From Hippopus hippopus (taxonomy: Eukaryota; Mollusca; Bivalvia; Cardiida; Cardiidae): 64,000 nt of DNA. This document shows, one piece after another, positions 1-10,500 of this stretch. The stretch lies in assembly GCA_946811185.2 (NCBI GenBank), contig OX328112.1, forward strand, positions 18,891,215 to 18,955,214. The letters run 5' to 3'. The notes under the pieces are model-generated. The model was not told where the DNA came from and searched no databases. It saw only the letters and a list, made by a program, of their open reading frames with translations. How positions within the stretch are numbered: the stretch's first letter is position 1; every line of letters starts with the position of its first letter. The position numbers and the translations under genes were made by a program.

Positions 1-720
1 TATTGTGGTAAAGAGTTAAAAGTTGTACTGTTTCAACAATATTCATGAAACTGATTTCTGATGGTATTGGCCATTGAAAAAGAAATAAACATTGTAAGAG
101 AAAATACCAGCCACTAGTATTCTTTTCTATTCACACATTGTTTTCAAATGCTTTCTTCTTTAGGACCACAAAAACATGGTTTGCTTATAATGAAGAAAAC
201 AGTTAAATGGTTTGACCTAGTTTATTACAGGATCCTCTGAATACAAAGAAGTTTAACATTAGAAAAGAAAAGAACAATGTTAATATTTGAACAATTCACA
301 GTTCTAAGATTCTAATATTAGTATGATTTAATTCCATAGATGCAAGATATTTTGTGAATAAGTTTCAAACTTTCAAAACTAGTAAATATTCAAAAATACC
401 TTGGATTTCAACAAGGCTAAAAACCATAGCATTCAAGATTTTTACCTTAATTCAATTTCGAATAGCCAAGTAAGCAAAGATTTTTTTTTTTTTTCATTTC
501 TATAAAATAGTAAGTATCACAAAAAGGACATTTTCAACAAACAAAATCGTACACGGTACTGGTTTGTATTTAAATAAAGGTTAACAGTGCTTGTGTAAGA
601 TATTAATGTGCCCTGACATTCACCCCATCAACCTATATACAAACTCTATCCTTATATAATGGAATAATGTTCTTTTTGTTTTCTGAATTAAATGATCTGT
701 ATCCTACTACAAAGAATATT

Positions 721-975
721 AGCCATGCTCTGTGAAAAAGAGACTTAATGCATCTGCAAAAAGTATTGACCCATGTCAGCCTGCGCAGTCCGCGCAGGCT
801 GACATGGGCCAAAACTTTTTTCTATCTGCCAATTTTCTGCATGTTAATGGAGCAGTCTTACCTCATGATTTACCTTAGTTGGTTGTTTGATAAAATGGCT
901 TTGATTGATCTATAATTATGTGACAACTTGCTTGGTACAATGTGTTACGAAGATTCATTAAGCTCCCTTTTGCTC
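721..975. repeat. Family B MITE copy (about 260 bp, GC-rich hairpin)
   Basis: TIRs AGCCATGCTCTG..AAAA..GGCTTAATGCATC and the inverse at the right end. The interior hairpin is CAGCCTGCGCAG / CTGCGCAGGCTG type, followed by the conserved CAATTTTCTGCATG, CTCATGAT and TTGCTTGGTATAATGCAT-like blocks. Confidence 0.8.
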
Positions 976-1299
976 AAATTATATTTTCAGTAAACTATTG
1001 CATATTTGGTAGTATAAACAGCAGTGCCAGTATGTAAATGGATCAATCACATTTGCTGCTGCCGCATGGCCAATACACACTTTTTCAATGTTGACATTTA
1101 AAGGCGATGGAACTGTGCAATACGAATGTTTTGCCAGGATCAATGATGAAGATACTACTCTGTTTATAGATGAAAACAAGTTAAATATTGGCCCAAACCA
1201 CATCAAGCAAGCATCAACGCTAGTCCTTGGCCAGATAACAGAGCCAACATGAAATCACTCACTAACATTGTATTACCCAATTCATACAGTGCCAAATAA

Positions 1300-1480
1300 C
1301 CCTTTACCACATAATCCTGTGGTTTATAGACCCTCAGAAATAAGAATTTTGAAGACAATGTGGGAAAAGGAGAAAATGTTGGTTTCCAGCATTTTAAACC
1401 AGCATTTTATCCTTTCCAACAATGTTTTCAAAAGACTTCTTTCTCAGGGTCATTAAGAGTCAGCATTTTGCAGTAAAGGG
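1300..1480. repeat. Family A MITE copy
   Basis: CCCTTTACCA start after ATAA (a decayed TTAA) and GTAAAGGG end followed by TTAA at 1481-1484. The central palindrome carries an internal change (TTGGTTTCCAGC). Confidence 0.75.
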
Positions 1481-2361
1481 TTAAAACAATGGTACAAAAC
1501 AAAAGGTTTAAAATATATGATCTGACAGGAAAACATAATAGTGGAGAAAATTACAAAAACATTGTTGTAAATGGATAGCATGTCCATATAGAACAATTTA
1601 TCCATTTCCCACAATATCTGTGCATGTCATCTCTGGGTGATTCGTTAAAAACGTGTGAACATGAGACAAACAGTGAAAGGTATGTTATCAACAATCAGAT
1701 AAATATCGATACATCACAGAATGAAAAAACTAACAAAGATATATACAGCTGACAAAACACGAACAGTGTTCTACCTCACAAAGGCATACTTTACTCTATC
1801 CCTGCGAAAGCTCAATACATTGTACAAATAACTTTATGTGTCTTTCAGCAGACCAACTTTGAAAACATTGTGACAAAAGGAGAAATTGCTCATTGCGAGC
1901 AATTTCTCCTTTCGCCACAAAGTTTTCACTTTCAGATCGTTCAGTAACTCTAAACTAGAGACAAAATTTTACACCTGTTTGCAGACCTGAAATCTATCAA
2001 AAGACTAGTCTAACTTTTGTTGTCTAATTTAGAGTCACAATGCATCACTTGCTAGTACTTTTGACACAGAAATATAAATGATGTATAAAGAGGTCTAATA
2101 TAGTGCACTTAATAAATACTTTTAAAATATTGCACATGAATACATATTCCTTTAATTAAAGGCACTCTTTGTGTTGAAATATAAGTGTGATAAATTCAAT
2201 TACATGGATACTAAAACCAGAGTTATAACTGCAATTTTACTTGATGCTTGAGTACATTCTGTGTTACAGGCCTAAAACTAAATATTAAGTGCAAGCATTA
2301 AATTGCAACTACTCCCTGGAGCACTCTTCCATCAAACTTTCAAACATGAATGACTAGAAAA

Positions 2362-2840
2362 GGTCAAAAACAAAGGTTTAAAGTGACAAAAAAGCAAAAA
2401 AAAACTATTTTCATGGTATTTTGATGGGTATTTTGATGTCCAGTGGCATGCAAAAATAAATACCCTTGAAGACAGAAATACCCATTTAGAGAGAAATGTG
2501 ATATTATAGTCCCAAAGATGGAAAAAAAATATAGATATTGATGTCCCACACTTGTAGAGAATTGGGATATTGATGTCATACACTCTGAGAGAATATTGAG
2601 ACTTGTTCCTCACATTGAGACTGTTGTTCCACACATGGAGTGAGAAACTGAAGACATGCATTTCCCACACTTGGAGAAAATTTTTGATATTGGTGTCCCA
2701 CTCTTAGAGAGATATATGGTATTAATAGTCCACACCTGGAAGAAAAATGCAGACATCCATGTACCACACTTGGACAGAACTGGGATAATAATGTCAAAGA
2801 GACTGGAGGTATGTGTTCCACACTGGTATATATGACATAC
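2362..2840. repeat. Degenerate minisatellite, unit about 42 bp
   Basis: Repeating pattern of GA(T/G)ATTGATGTCCCACACTTG followed by GAGAGAA. The minus strand stays open in two frames and reads as a decayed 14-residue repeat (SVGHQY..FS). The openness follows from the repeat lacking stops, so I do not call a gene. Confidence 0.7.
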
Positions 2841-3355
2841 AAAATATTATTTGGTATGCTACTGCTACATCTAAAATATTACAGCTCTTGTATGCAGAAT
2901 ATTCTTCTTTCCTCCAACCCTGAAAGTATACATATGAAATAATATGTTGTATTTACTTTCCTTGTGTTTGTATTTGTTCTGAGCTACCAGAGAAAATTTG
3001 ATATCATGTGAGATCAATGTTCGAGTGAGATGTCGAGATTTGTTCATATGCAATGAGCAGCAATTACAAGCAAATGGAATGTTATAACAATATATTCCTT
3101 AATTTTTATACATACAAATTTCAGTTAAAAATATTGCAAGTCTTTTTACTACTTTACGCATGTAGATACAGATTTTTATAGTAACTGATGATATTATAGA
3201 TAATTGCCTTACCCTCTCACAGTCAGTCAGTGCTTGAATTACACTACGATCAACAAAACATCAAAGCATCATCTATGGTTGTACATAAATCTGCTATCTT
3301 TTCTTCATTGGGCTGAAAAGTACAATTTTATACTTCATGATATTCAAAAACATAC

Positions 3356-3632
3356 ACATATGGCTTGCAACACGCAAAAAAGGGGCATTCGGACATTTCC
3401 GTAAAGTGTCGTCTCGGATCAGCCTGTGCAGTCTGCGCAGGCTAATCCGAGACGGCACTTTACGTCTACATTAGATTTTGTGCTACAGTAGACTTGCGAA
3501 AAACAGAAAATTACATTAAAAACGGAAAGTGCCGTCTCAGATTAGCCAGCGCGGACTGCGCAGGCTGATCCGAGACGACACTTTACGCAAATGTCCGAAT
3601 GCCCCTTTTCGCATGTTGCAGGCCATATGGAA
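3356..3632. repeat. Family C MITE copy (about 275 bp, double hairpin)
   Basis: TIR CATATGGCTTGCAACACGCA then AAAGGGGCATTCGGACAT, and the inverse at the right end (ATGTTGCAGGCCATATGG). Two internal GC-rich arms, CTCGGATCAGCCTGTGCAGT with GCGCAGGCTAATCCGAGACG, form a strong stem; a second stem lies at about 3525-3585. Confidence 0.82.
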
Positions 3633-4115
3633 ATTTCCGTGGACAAGACTAATTCTTTTGATAGAACTTTACATCAGGCACCAAAACAAAGTCACCACTG
3701 TCAATTGCATTCAAGGATTTTTTTTTACAATTCCATAGTTACACTATTTCTAATTAGCTGAACCAACAGGTTTAACCAATAAGAGATAGACCATAATGCA
3801 TTCTGGAAAAGTTGATGAATACCAACTTGGATAGCAAAATATTTCCAAAGAAACTTCCATATTTCTAAAGAAGCTTTCAAATACATTCTTTATTTCCAAT
3901 CTAAAAGAGTCACAAGTAAATCTTACCAGGATCATTAGTTTAGGTAGTTGCTTTCACAGATGAATATAGGCAAGCAATTGATACTTCAGAACTCAGGCAA
4001 AGAAATTAAATATTTAGAAAAAAAATTTCACATTATACATATCTAAGAAAATTTATAATGGGTATTTAACATTAACAACATAGACAATTGCATGATAGAA
4101 TATTTCTTAATGTAT

Positions 4116-4341
4116 GAGCCATGCTCTGGGAAAAGGGGGCTTAATGCATCTCCATTATGCCCGATACCTAGCAAGTCATCACATGATCATGGTTCCATAA
4201 AGTCCAATTTGTCTAACAACAAACTGAATCATGAGGTGAACTGGTCCTTGAACATGCAAAAAAACTGACCAATAGCAAAAAGTTTCAGCCCAGGTAAGCC
4301 ATGTGTGAATGTATTAAGCCCCCTTTTCAAAGAGCATGGCA
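4116..4341. repeat. Family B MITE copy
   Basis: GAGCCATGCTCTGGGAAAAG start and TTAAGCCCCCTTTTCAAAGA end; the GC-rich hairpin is reduced to CAGCCCAGGTAAGCC. Inverse orientation to the 721 copy. Confidence 0.8.
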
Positions 4342-4569
4342 CATATGTATAAAAAAACTGCTTGCATAAGGCAAAATATCATATAAGCACTTTAGTAAAA
4401 ATGTATTTTTCCCATGAACTGCTTGATTTACAGTCTGATTATTATGTATTCTGCAAATTACGTGAAATTTTCATGAGCACATAAAGTATCTAAACCAAAT
4501 CAACCTGAAAAGATGAGAGTCTGTCAAAGTCAAACACACTTAATTGTCAAGCACATTAAATAAGTAAAC

Positions 4570-4575
4570 TTTATT
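4570..4575 (-). promoter_or_regulatory. Candidate polyadenylation signal AATAAA for the obscurin-like gene
   Basis: The first canonical hexamer I find on the minus strand after the stop codon, about 675 nt downstream. The implied 3' UTR would contain a MITE copy at about 4710-4930. Other hexamers lie further downstream (for example near 3,890), so the choice is uncertain. Confidence 0.3.
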
Positions 4576-5249
4576 CTCACTCAAGGTCAACATATTCAGG
4601 CACAGCAAAGGAATTCGGCAGATTACATAAGTGAAAAGAAGGAGACAACAGGAAGCAAGCTTGTGGCACTTGGAAAGTGGTGGGTCTAGTCAAAGGGGAG
4701 AGCTCAAATATAACTCTCTACCAAACGACAAAATTTTAGACTTCATCCAGTTGAAGGCATTAGCAGGCAACAAATTGAATATGCTTCAAATGATGACTTC
4801 CGTATTTGATAGAGAAGAAAACATTGTGGGAGGCTTGTTACCAGCACTGTCTCCTTTTCCAACAATCTTTTCAAAAGTCATTATCCTCAAGGTAATTAAA
4901 ACTCAGAATTGTTTGGTAAAGAATTAAAGACAGATGGAATTGGGTAAAAGACATATGACTGAAAAAAAAACTTACGAAAATTTTCCTTGGTTGATAGGGA
5001 ATGTGGGAACAGTTAAAGGAGGCATAGCTTTGACGAGATAATCTTTTGTTGAACAGGTTTATCAAGGCAAACAGACATTAAAACACAGCCTATAGCTTTA
5101 ACAAACAACAGTTTAAACTGTTTAAGTCAAGCATGGGAATGAAAAAAAAAAAGACCAGGACCACTATAAAACAGTAATAGACAAAGGATAGGGAATATAA
5201 CTCTGCACTGCCAACTGAACATGTAAGCCACAGCAATTCCACACAGCAA

Positions 5250-7550
5250 TCAGATTTCAAATTTCACCTCTGCCTCTTTAACAGTTTCTTCTTGGATCTC
5301 TTCTGTCTTTGCTTCTTCTGATTTTACTACCTCTGCTTCCTCTTCTTCTTTGACTTGTTCAAGTTTTTCAGGTACCGCATCTTTTTCAAGTTTTTGGATT
5401 TCTGAATCATCCGAGTCAAGATTTTCTCCACTAGCTTCAGCTGTGATCTGGTCAGTAGCTATTTCACTACTTTGCTCTTCTTGTTGTTGTTCTAATGCTT
5501 CCTCTAGTATATTTTCCACATCAGCAACTGATTCACCTGTGACAATTTGACCATCTGTTTGGTCTTTGACTGTTTCAGCTGATTCTTTGACCCCCTCAGC
5601 TGATTCTGTGACCTCTACTGGCTGTTCCAACACTTTGCCTGGTACACTTTCCAAGTCAACAGATAACTGACCTGTGGTGTTTTGATCTTTGATGTCATCA
5701 GTTGGTTCTGTGACCTCAGCTGAGTCTGTGACCTCAGTTGATGATGTGACCTTATTCACAGGTTCTGTTTCAGAAGGTGTTTTCTCTGCAGGAATATCAA
5801 CAATTTGTTGTTGCACTTGCTCTGATATATCTGTCTTGCTATTTTCTACTGTGTTGTTTTCACTGGTTGATTCCTGTTTATCTTTGGCTAAAGTATCTTT
5901 AGCTTCATTTTGATTCTCTTCACTAACCTTTTGGGGAGGTTCAATTTGTACACTTTCTTTTTGTTCACTTACTATTTCATCTTCTTTGACAGGCTCTTGC
6001 ATCTGTTCTTCATCCAGTTGTTTTACTTCCTTGTCATTTTCTTTCTCTTGCTGATTCAGAGCATCAATTAATTTGCTAAGCTTTTCTTCATTTCCAACAA
6101 TTTCGTCTTGTACAGCCTCTTTAGGTATAGCTGCTTCTTCTTTTAACTTCTTCTTAGGAGTAATGATTTCTTCCTCAACTACAGGCTGTTCTGATGGCTT
6201 TGTTTCCTTATCTTCATGTTGAACTTCTGGTTTGTCTGTCTCACTTACTTTACTTTCCACGGTTTCGTCTGTTGTCTCTTCAACAGTATTTAAGTTGGCA
6301 ACTTCTGTTACAGTGCCTCTTTTTTCTTCTGCAATTTCATTTGCAGTATCTTTTTGTTTATTAGTTTGCTGTGTCTCTTCAGCTTGTTTTACTTGTACTT
6401 CCTGTTCTTTTGGCAATTCTTTTGGTTTAGTTGCTGTCATATCAATTGTTGATCCATTCTCTGTTTTTTCTTCTGTTTTTAACTCCTGTGGTTTACCAGA
6501 TTGATCCTGAGTAACAATATCCTCCTCCTGAGAAATATCATGTTTCACCTCATCACTTTTCGATTCCTTTTCTTCTGTTTTAGCTACAGAAGCCTCAATC
6601 TTTTCTGCAATCGTTTGAGATTTTTCTAATGTTCCTTCTTTCACTGTTTGTTTCTCATCTTGCACTGAAGTGGTTGTCACTTCAGTATTTGTCACATTTT
6701 TTGGAGTTTCATCCTGCCGTGGAACTTTAGGTTCTGTTGGTTCTAGAACATTTGCTCTAACAACTTCAGGAGCTGGAGTATCAAAGGCCTGTACAACATT
6801 ATCAGTCAGTTTATCTGTCTTTTTAGCAGAAATAGCTGTGATGTCTGCTTTAACAGCATTGTTTCCATCAACTTCATCAATAGATATATCAGACTGTTTC
6901 TTGTCTTCTGCAGAATGTAATTTTTCTGTGTCATCTTGTTGTTTTTCTGATTTTTTTGGCACATTTTTGTCCACTTCTGTAGCTGAAACTTCATTTTCTT
7001 TCACGATTTTGTTTTCAACTTTTGCCTCTGTCTTTTCGTTTGTACCTGAATCTTTAGCAACATCATTATCATCAACTTTACTTACACTAGACACTGGTTC
7101 TTCCTTTATTTTATTTATTTTTGGAATTGCACATTCAGTTTTGTCCCCTTTGTCTTCATCTGTTACAGTTGGCTGTTTATTCATTACAGTTTCACTCTTA
7201 GTAATATTTTCCTTTGTAAGCAGTTCTTCAACTACTGGTTTTACATCACCAGAAGATTTTTGAAAATCATCAATTTTAACTTCTTTCTCCTCTTCTTTGA
7301 TGACTGGCTCTTTACTAGGTTTTTCAGGGACTGTGTTTGTTAGCCTGCTTTGTACTTCAATACTTGGCTCTTTCATGATAACTTCATCAGTTACCTGTTC
7401 TTGAAAAAGTTTCTTTTGTTCTGTTGGTTTTTTCAATTCTTGTTTTTCATTTTCTTCTCTTTCCATCCTTGCTGTTGTTTTAGGTTTGAATTCATACCTA
7501 TTTGTAACCTTATCAGAGAGTATTGGTTGTACTACAGGGCCTGGCATTGG
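5250..7550 (-). CDS. C-terminal Glu/Lys/Val/Thr-rich tail, 766 residues, last exon
   Basis: One uninterrupted 2,301-nt exon after a TTGCAG acceptor, in phase 0 with the kinase 2 exon. It starts PMPGPVVQPILSDKVTNRYE and ends KEAEVKFEI before TGA at 5252-5250. Composition is dominated by Glu, Lys, Val, Thr, Ser, Gln and Asp; aromatic residues and Cys are almost absent. Short imperfect motifs recur, such as EVTESAEGVKESAETVKDQT and VTDSAEVTEPTDD. This indicates an intrinsically disordered acidic extension. I know no named domain here, and from memory obscurin and UNC-89 usually end soon after kinase 2. Continuous openness and good phase support it as coding. Confidence 0.88.
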   Translation of the reverse strand, partial: PMPGPVVQPILSDKVTNRYEFKPKTTARMEREENEKQELKKPTEQKKLFQEQVTDEVIMKEPSIEVQSRLTNTVPEKPSKEPVIKEEEKEVKIDDFQKSSGDVKPVVEELLTKENITKSETVMNKQPTVTDEDKGDKTECAIPKINKIKEEPVSSVSKVDDNDVAKDSGTNEKTEAKVENKIVKENEVSATEVDKNVPKKSEKQQDDTEKLHSAEDKKQSDISIDEVDGNNAVKADITAISAKKTDKLTDNVVQAFDTPAPEVVRANVLEPTEPKVPRQDETPKNVTNTEVTTTSVQDEKQTVKEGTLEKSQTIAEKIEASVAKTEEKESKSDEVKHDISQEEDIVTQDQSGKPQELKTEEKTENGSTIDMTATKPKELPKEQEVQVKQAEETQQTNKQKDTANEIAEEKRGTVTEVANLNTVEETTDETVESKVSETDKPEVQHEDKETKPSEQPVVEEEIITPKKKLKEEAAIPKEAVQDEIVGNEEKLSKLIDALNQQEKENDKEVKQLDEEQMQEPVKEDEIVSEQKESVQIEPPQKVSEENQNEAKDTLAKDKQESTSENNTVENSKTDISEQVQQQIVDIPAEKTPSETEPVNKVTSSTEVTDSAEVTEPTDDIKDQNTTGQLSVDLESVPGKVLEQPVEVTESAEGVKESAETVKDQTDGQIVTGESVADVENILEEALEQQQEEQSSEIATDQITAEASGENLDSDDSEIQKLEKDAVPEKLEQVKEEEEAEVVKSEEAKTEEIQEETVKEAEVKFEI

Positions 7551-10500
7551 CTGCAATCATAAACTTGGCTGTTTAGTTGGAGAGAGGAGACAATCGAAAG
7601 TTTAGACTTGTCCACACTGAGTGTATTTGAAGAGGAAAAATCAAATGTATCATTTGTCACCTACTGACATCTTACCGGTATATCTTATAATGAACGTTTT
7701 CCAATTTCCAATAGGAAGTATATAGATAGTATTTCTTGTAATGTGGACTTAATGCATGAGAAGAAACAGAAACAATTTGAAACACAGCAAATCAAGTTTT
7801 TTTTTTTTTAAAGAAAAAACTTGATATCTCTCTATAGACCATATCCTTTCCCCAAGAACTCTTTCAAAATTCATCTACCAGAGAGGTGTAATAACTTATA
7901 TTCACAAAGATAAGAAATCTTTTACCTTGGGTAAATCCTCTAATGGTACAGACCCAATGTCCATATAGACAGCATCAGACCTGCGTGAAGAATACTCAGA
8001 CAAAAAGTCACGCAATCTCTCTGTCTGAAAGGCTCTAGTGGTACGCGAGTTCAGCATGTTGTCACTGAGTTGGAGCCAGCGGGATTTCAAGCATTTTGTT
8101 ACAGTTGGTCTGTTCCTAAAACATAAATCAGCACATTAAAGCCTACAGACATTTAGATTTTGAAGAAGGCCACTTTTTAAAAACATTGTGGTAAAAAAAG
8201 AATTGTTTGTAATGAGCATTTTCCTCACTTGCCAGCATGTACTCACATGTTTTCAAGAATTGAATCTTTACTTATGTACATTATTAATAGACGAGTTGTA
8301 ATCTGAAAATTGGTGTTGGAAGGTACTGTGCTTTTGGAGTAAATTCCTGCAGCATGAGGTAGCATGACAGGGCTTGTAAAAACAGTTTGCAAGTCCAAGA
8401 CATTCTGAGGACAGATGAAAGATCTATAAGCATGAGCCATTCTTGTGACCCCATGACTTTTTTTTTTCATTTTCTTAATTCTTTATCAAACAATTCCCTA
8501 TTTTAAAAACCTGTGGATGAAGGCCTCTGAAAACACTGTGAGAAATGGAGAAAATGCTGGTCACCAGCATTTTCTCCTTTTCCCACACTGTTTTCTACCC
8601 TATCTAAGACAAATTGAATCTTTTGAACCATATCTATTTATCATCCGCAAAAACTTTGGATACAGACAAGTCCATATTATTGGAATACTTACTTTGGCAA
8701 TCTTCTCAGAAGTTTGTTGATAAATTTGACACTCTCTTTACTGACATTGTCGTACATGTCACTGGCTTTGTACCTGTCATACAGGATATTACTTAACGTC
8801 TCCTTTAGGTCTGACCCTCCAAATGCTGACACTCCACTCAACCTAAAATATTCATTTACCTTTTACCAAACAATCCCGAGTCTTCACAATCCGGAGGAAA
8901 AATGCTTTTGATAACATTGTGGGTATAGAAGAAAATACTGATAAACACCATTTTCTCCTTTTCACATATTTTTTCTACCTTTTCAAGGACAAGGCCCATC
9001 TTTTGTGCCACATTTAAGTTTTCGTCCATATGTGCTTTCAATATGGACATGTCTAAAATTTCTATGTCTGGTGAAGACCTATACAGCACTTCAACACTTA
9101 AAACCATTACTACCAACAAATGAGCCAGGCCCTGGCAAAAGAGGGATCAATGCATTTCTGTGATGGTTTATATCAAGCTAGTCACCACATAATTTTGGAT
9201 CCATAAAAGCCGTTTTGTTTAACAACTGACTGCATCATGAGGTAGAATGGTTCTTGGACATACAGAAAATTCACAACTAGCAAAAAGTTTCAACCCAGGC
9301 TGAAATGGGCTGATACTTTTTGCAAATGCATTAAGCCCCCTTTTCAAAGAGCATGTCTAAAATGCTTTGTTTACCTATTTAGTAGCAGACTACTTTAGAA
9401 TCAATGATTATGAGCAATTTATTCTTCTGTGACAATCTTTTTACATTGCTTTAAACCTTTACCACTCAATCCCGAGTTTCTAAAACCCTGAGGAAGAAGC
9501 AGTATGAAAACGTGTGTGTGTGTGTGGGGGGGTTATTGGTTGATCTGTTTAACTCTTTAGCACAAAACAAAAAACTTTTTAATCAGCATGTGAACCAGGG
9601 CCCATATTCACCAACCATTCTTAATTGAATTTTGAGTCTTTTTCTAGATTAAATAAATAACACAACTTCTGATCGGCTAAACCATGTGCTTGTGAATTAG
9701 ACTAATAATGATATCAAGAATGGTTGGTGAATACCTGTGCATGAAAACATTTACTTACAGTGTGAACGTCAAAGCTCCTAAAGACCACAGATCTGCTGGT
9801 AGTGATACAGTTTCACCTTTGATGACCTCAGGTGCTTGTAAAATGAAATAAGTAGACAAATAATAGAATAAGAGAAATGAAGCATGGAAATTCCTTTCTT
9901 GTTCAATGCCAGCACTGTATTTCAGAGACTATTAACTTTTCGCATGGTCTAATACAAGAGTACATGTAAAACAGTGTAGAAAAAGGATAAATTGCTCTCA
10001 GGAGCATTTTCCCCAGCAATAATACTTTGATAATTGCTCTGCTGGTAGCAAGCATAAGGTCATCTGCAAATGGTTATACACTGACTATTTATCAAAAAAA
10101 TTTATGTTTTAAAGAACATGATGAACAATGCTTTTGTAAAAATTCAAGGATAGGGAGAAAATGCTGGTTTTCACCCTTTCTGAGCCAAACCACATCATTA
10201 GAGTAACATTTAATGTTGACTGCAAATATTTTATATTTGGACAATTCAAACAATTGTTGCCTGCTATAGAGTATTGTATAGGATTAACTTTATGGCATTA
10301 CCTTTCAAAAATGTTTTACAATTTGAAAACAAAACTTTGTACTGAAATGTTTCACTTACCAACAAAATCTGGATACCCAGCAGGTTTCATATCAGCCACT
10401 TTACCATCTTTCAACTTTCTGGCCACTGTAAAGTCTCGCAGCTTAATATGGGGCCTCCTTCTGGTTGTCATTGCAACACTACTGGGCTGTAGGTTCAGAT

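Larger units (their letters stand above)
1..5249. other. 3' flank/UTR region without recognisable coding exons
   Basis: No open frame here shows domain similarity or splice-consistent coding pattern. It contains MITE copies (721-975, 1300-1480, about 4116-4341, about 4710-4930), a hairpin repeat (about 3356-3632), a 42-bp minisatellite (2362-2840), a hairpin at about 1868-1930 and AT-rich unique sequence. Confidence 0.6.

Noticed and set aside
2332..2670. 112-codon minus-strand frame as a downstream gene
   Set aside because: It is the translation of the 42-bp minisatellite, and neighbouring frames are equally open.
3356..3632. Regular GC-rich inverted repeats considered as a CRISPR array or terminators
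   Set aside because: They are dispersed eukaryotic MITEs with TIRs, without spacers or a cas context.
6670..7263. 197-codon open frame on the plus strand, Ser/Val/Phe-rich
   Set aside because: It is the antisense of the acidic tail exon. Codon bias for GAA, AAA and ACA leaves the complement stop-poor, and the minus frame continues in phase with kinase exons.
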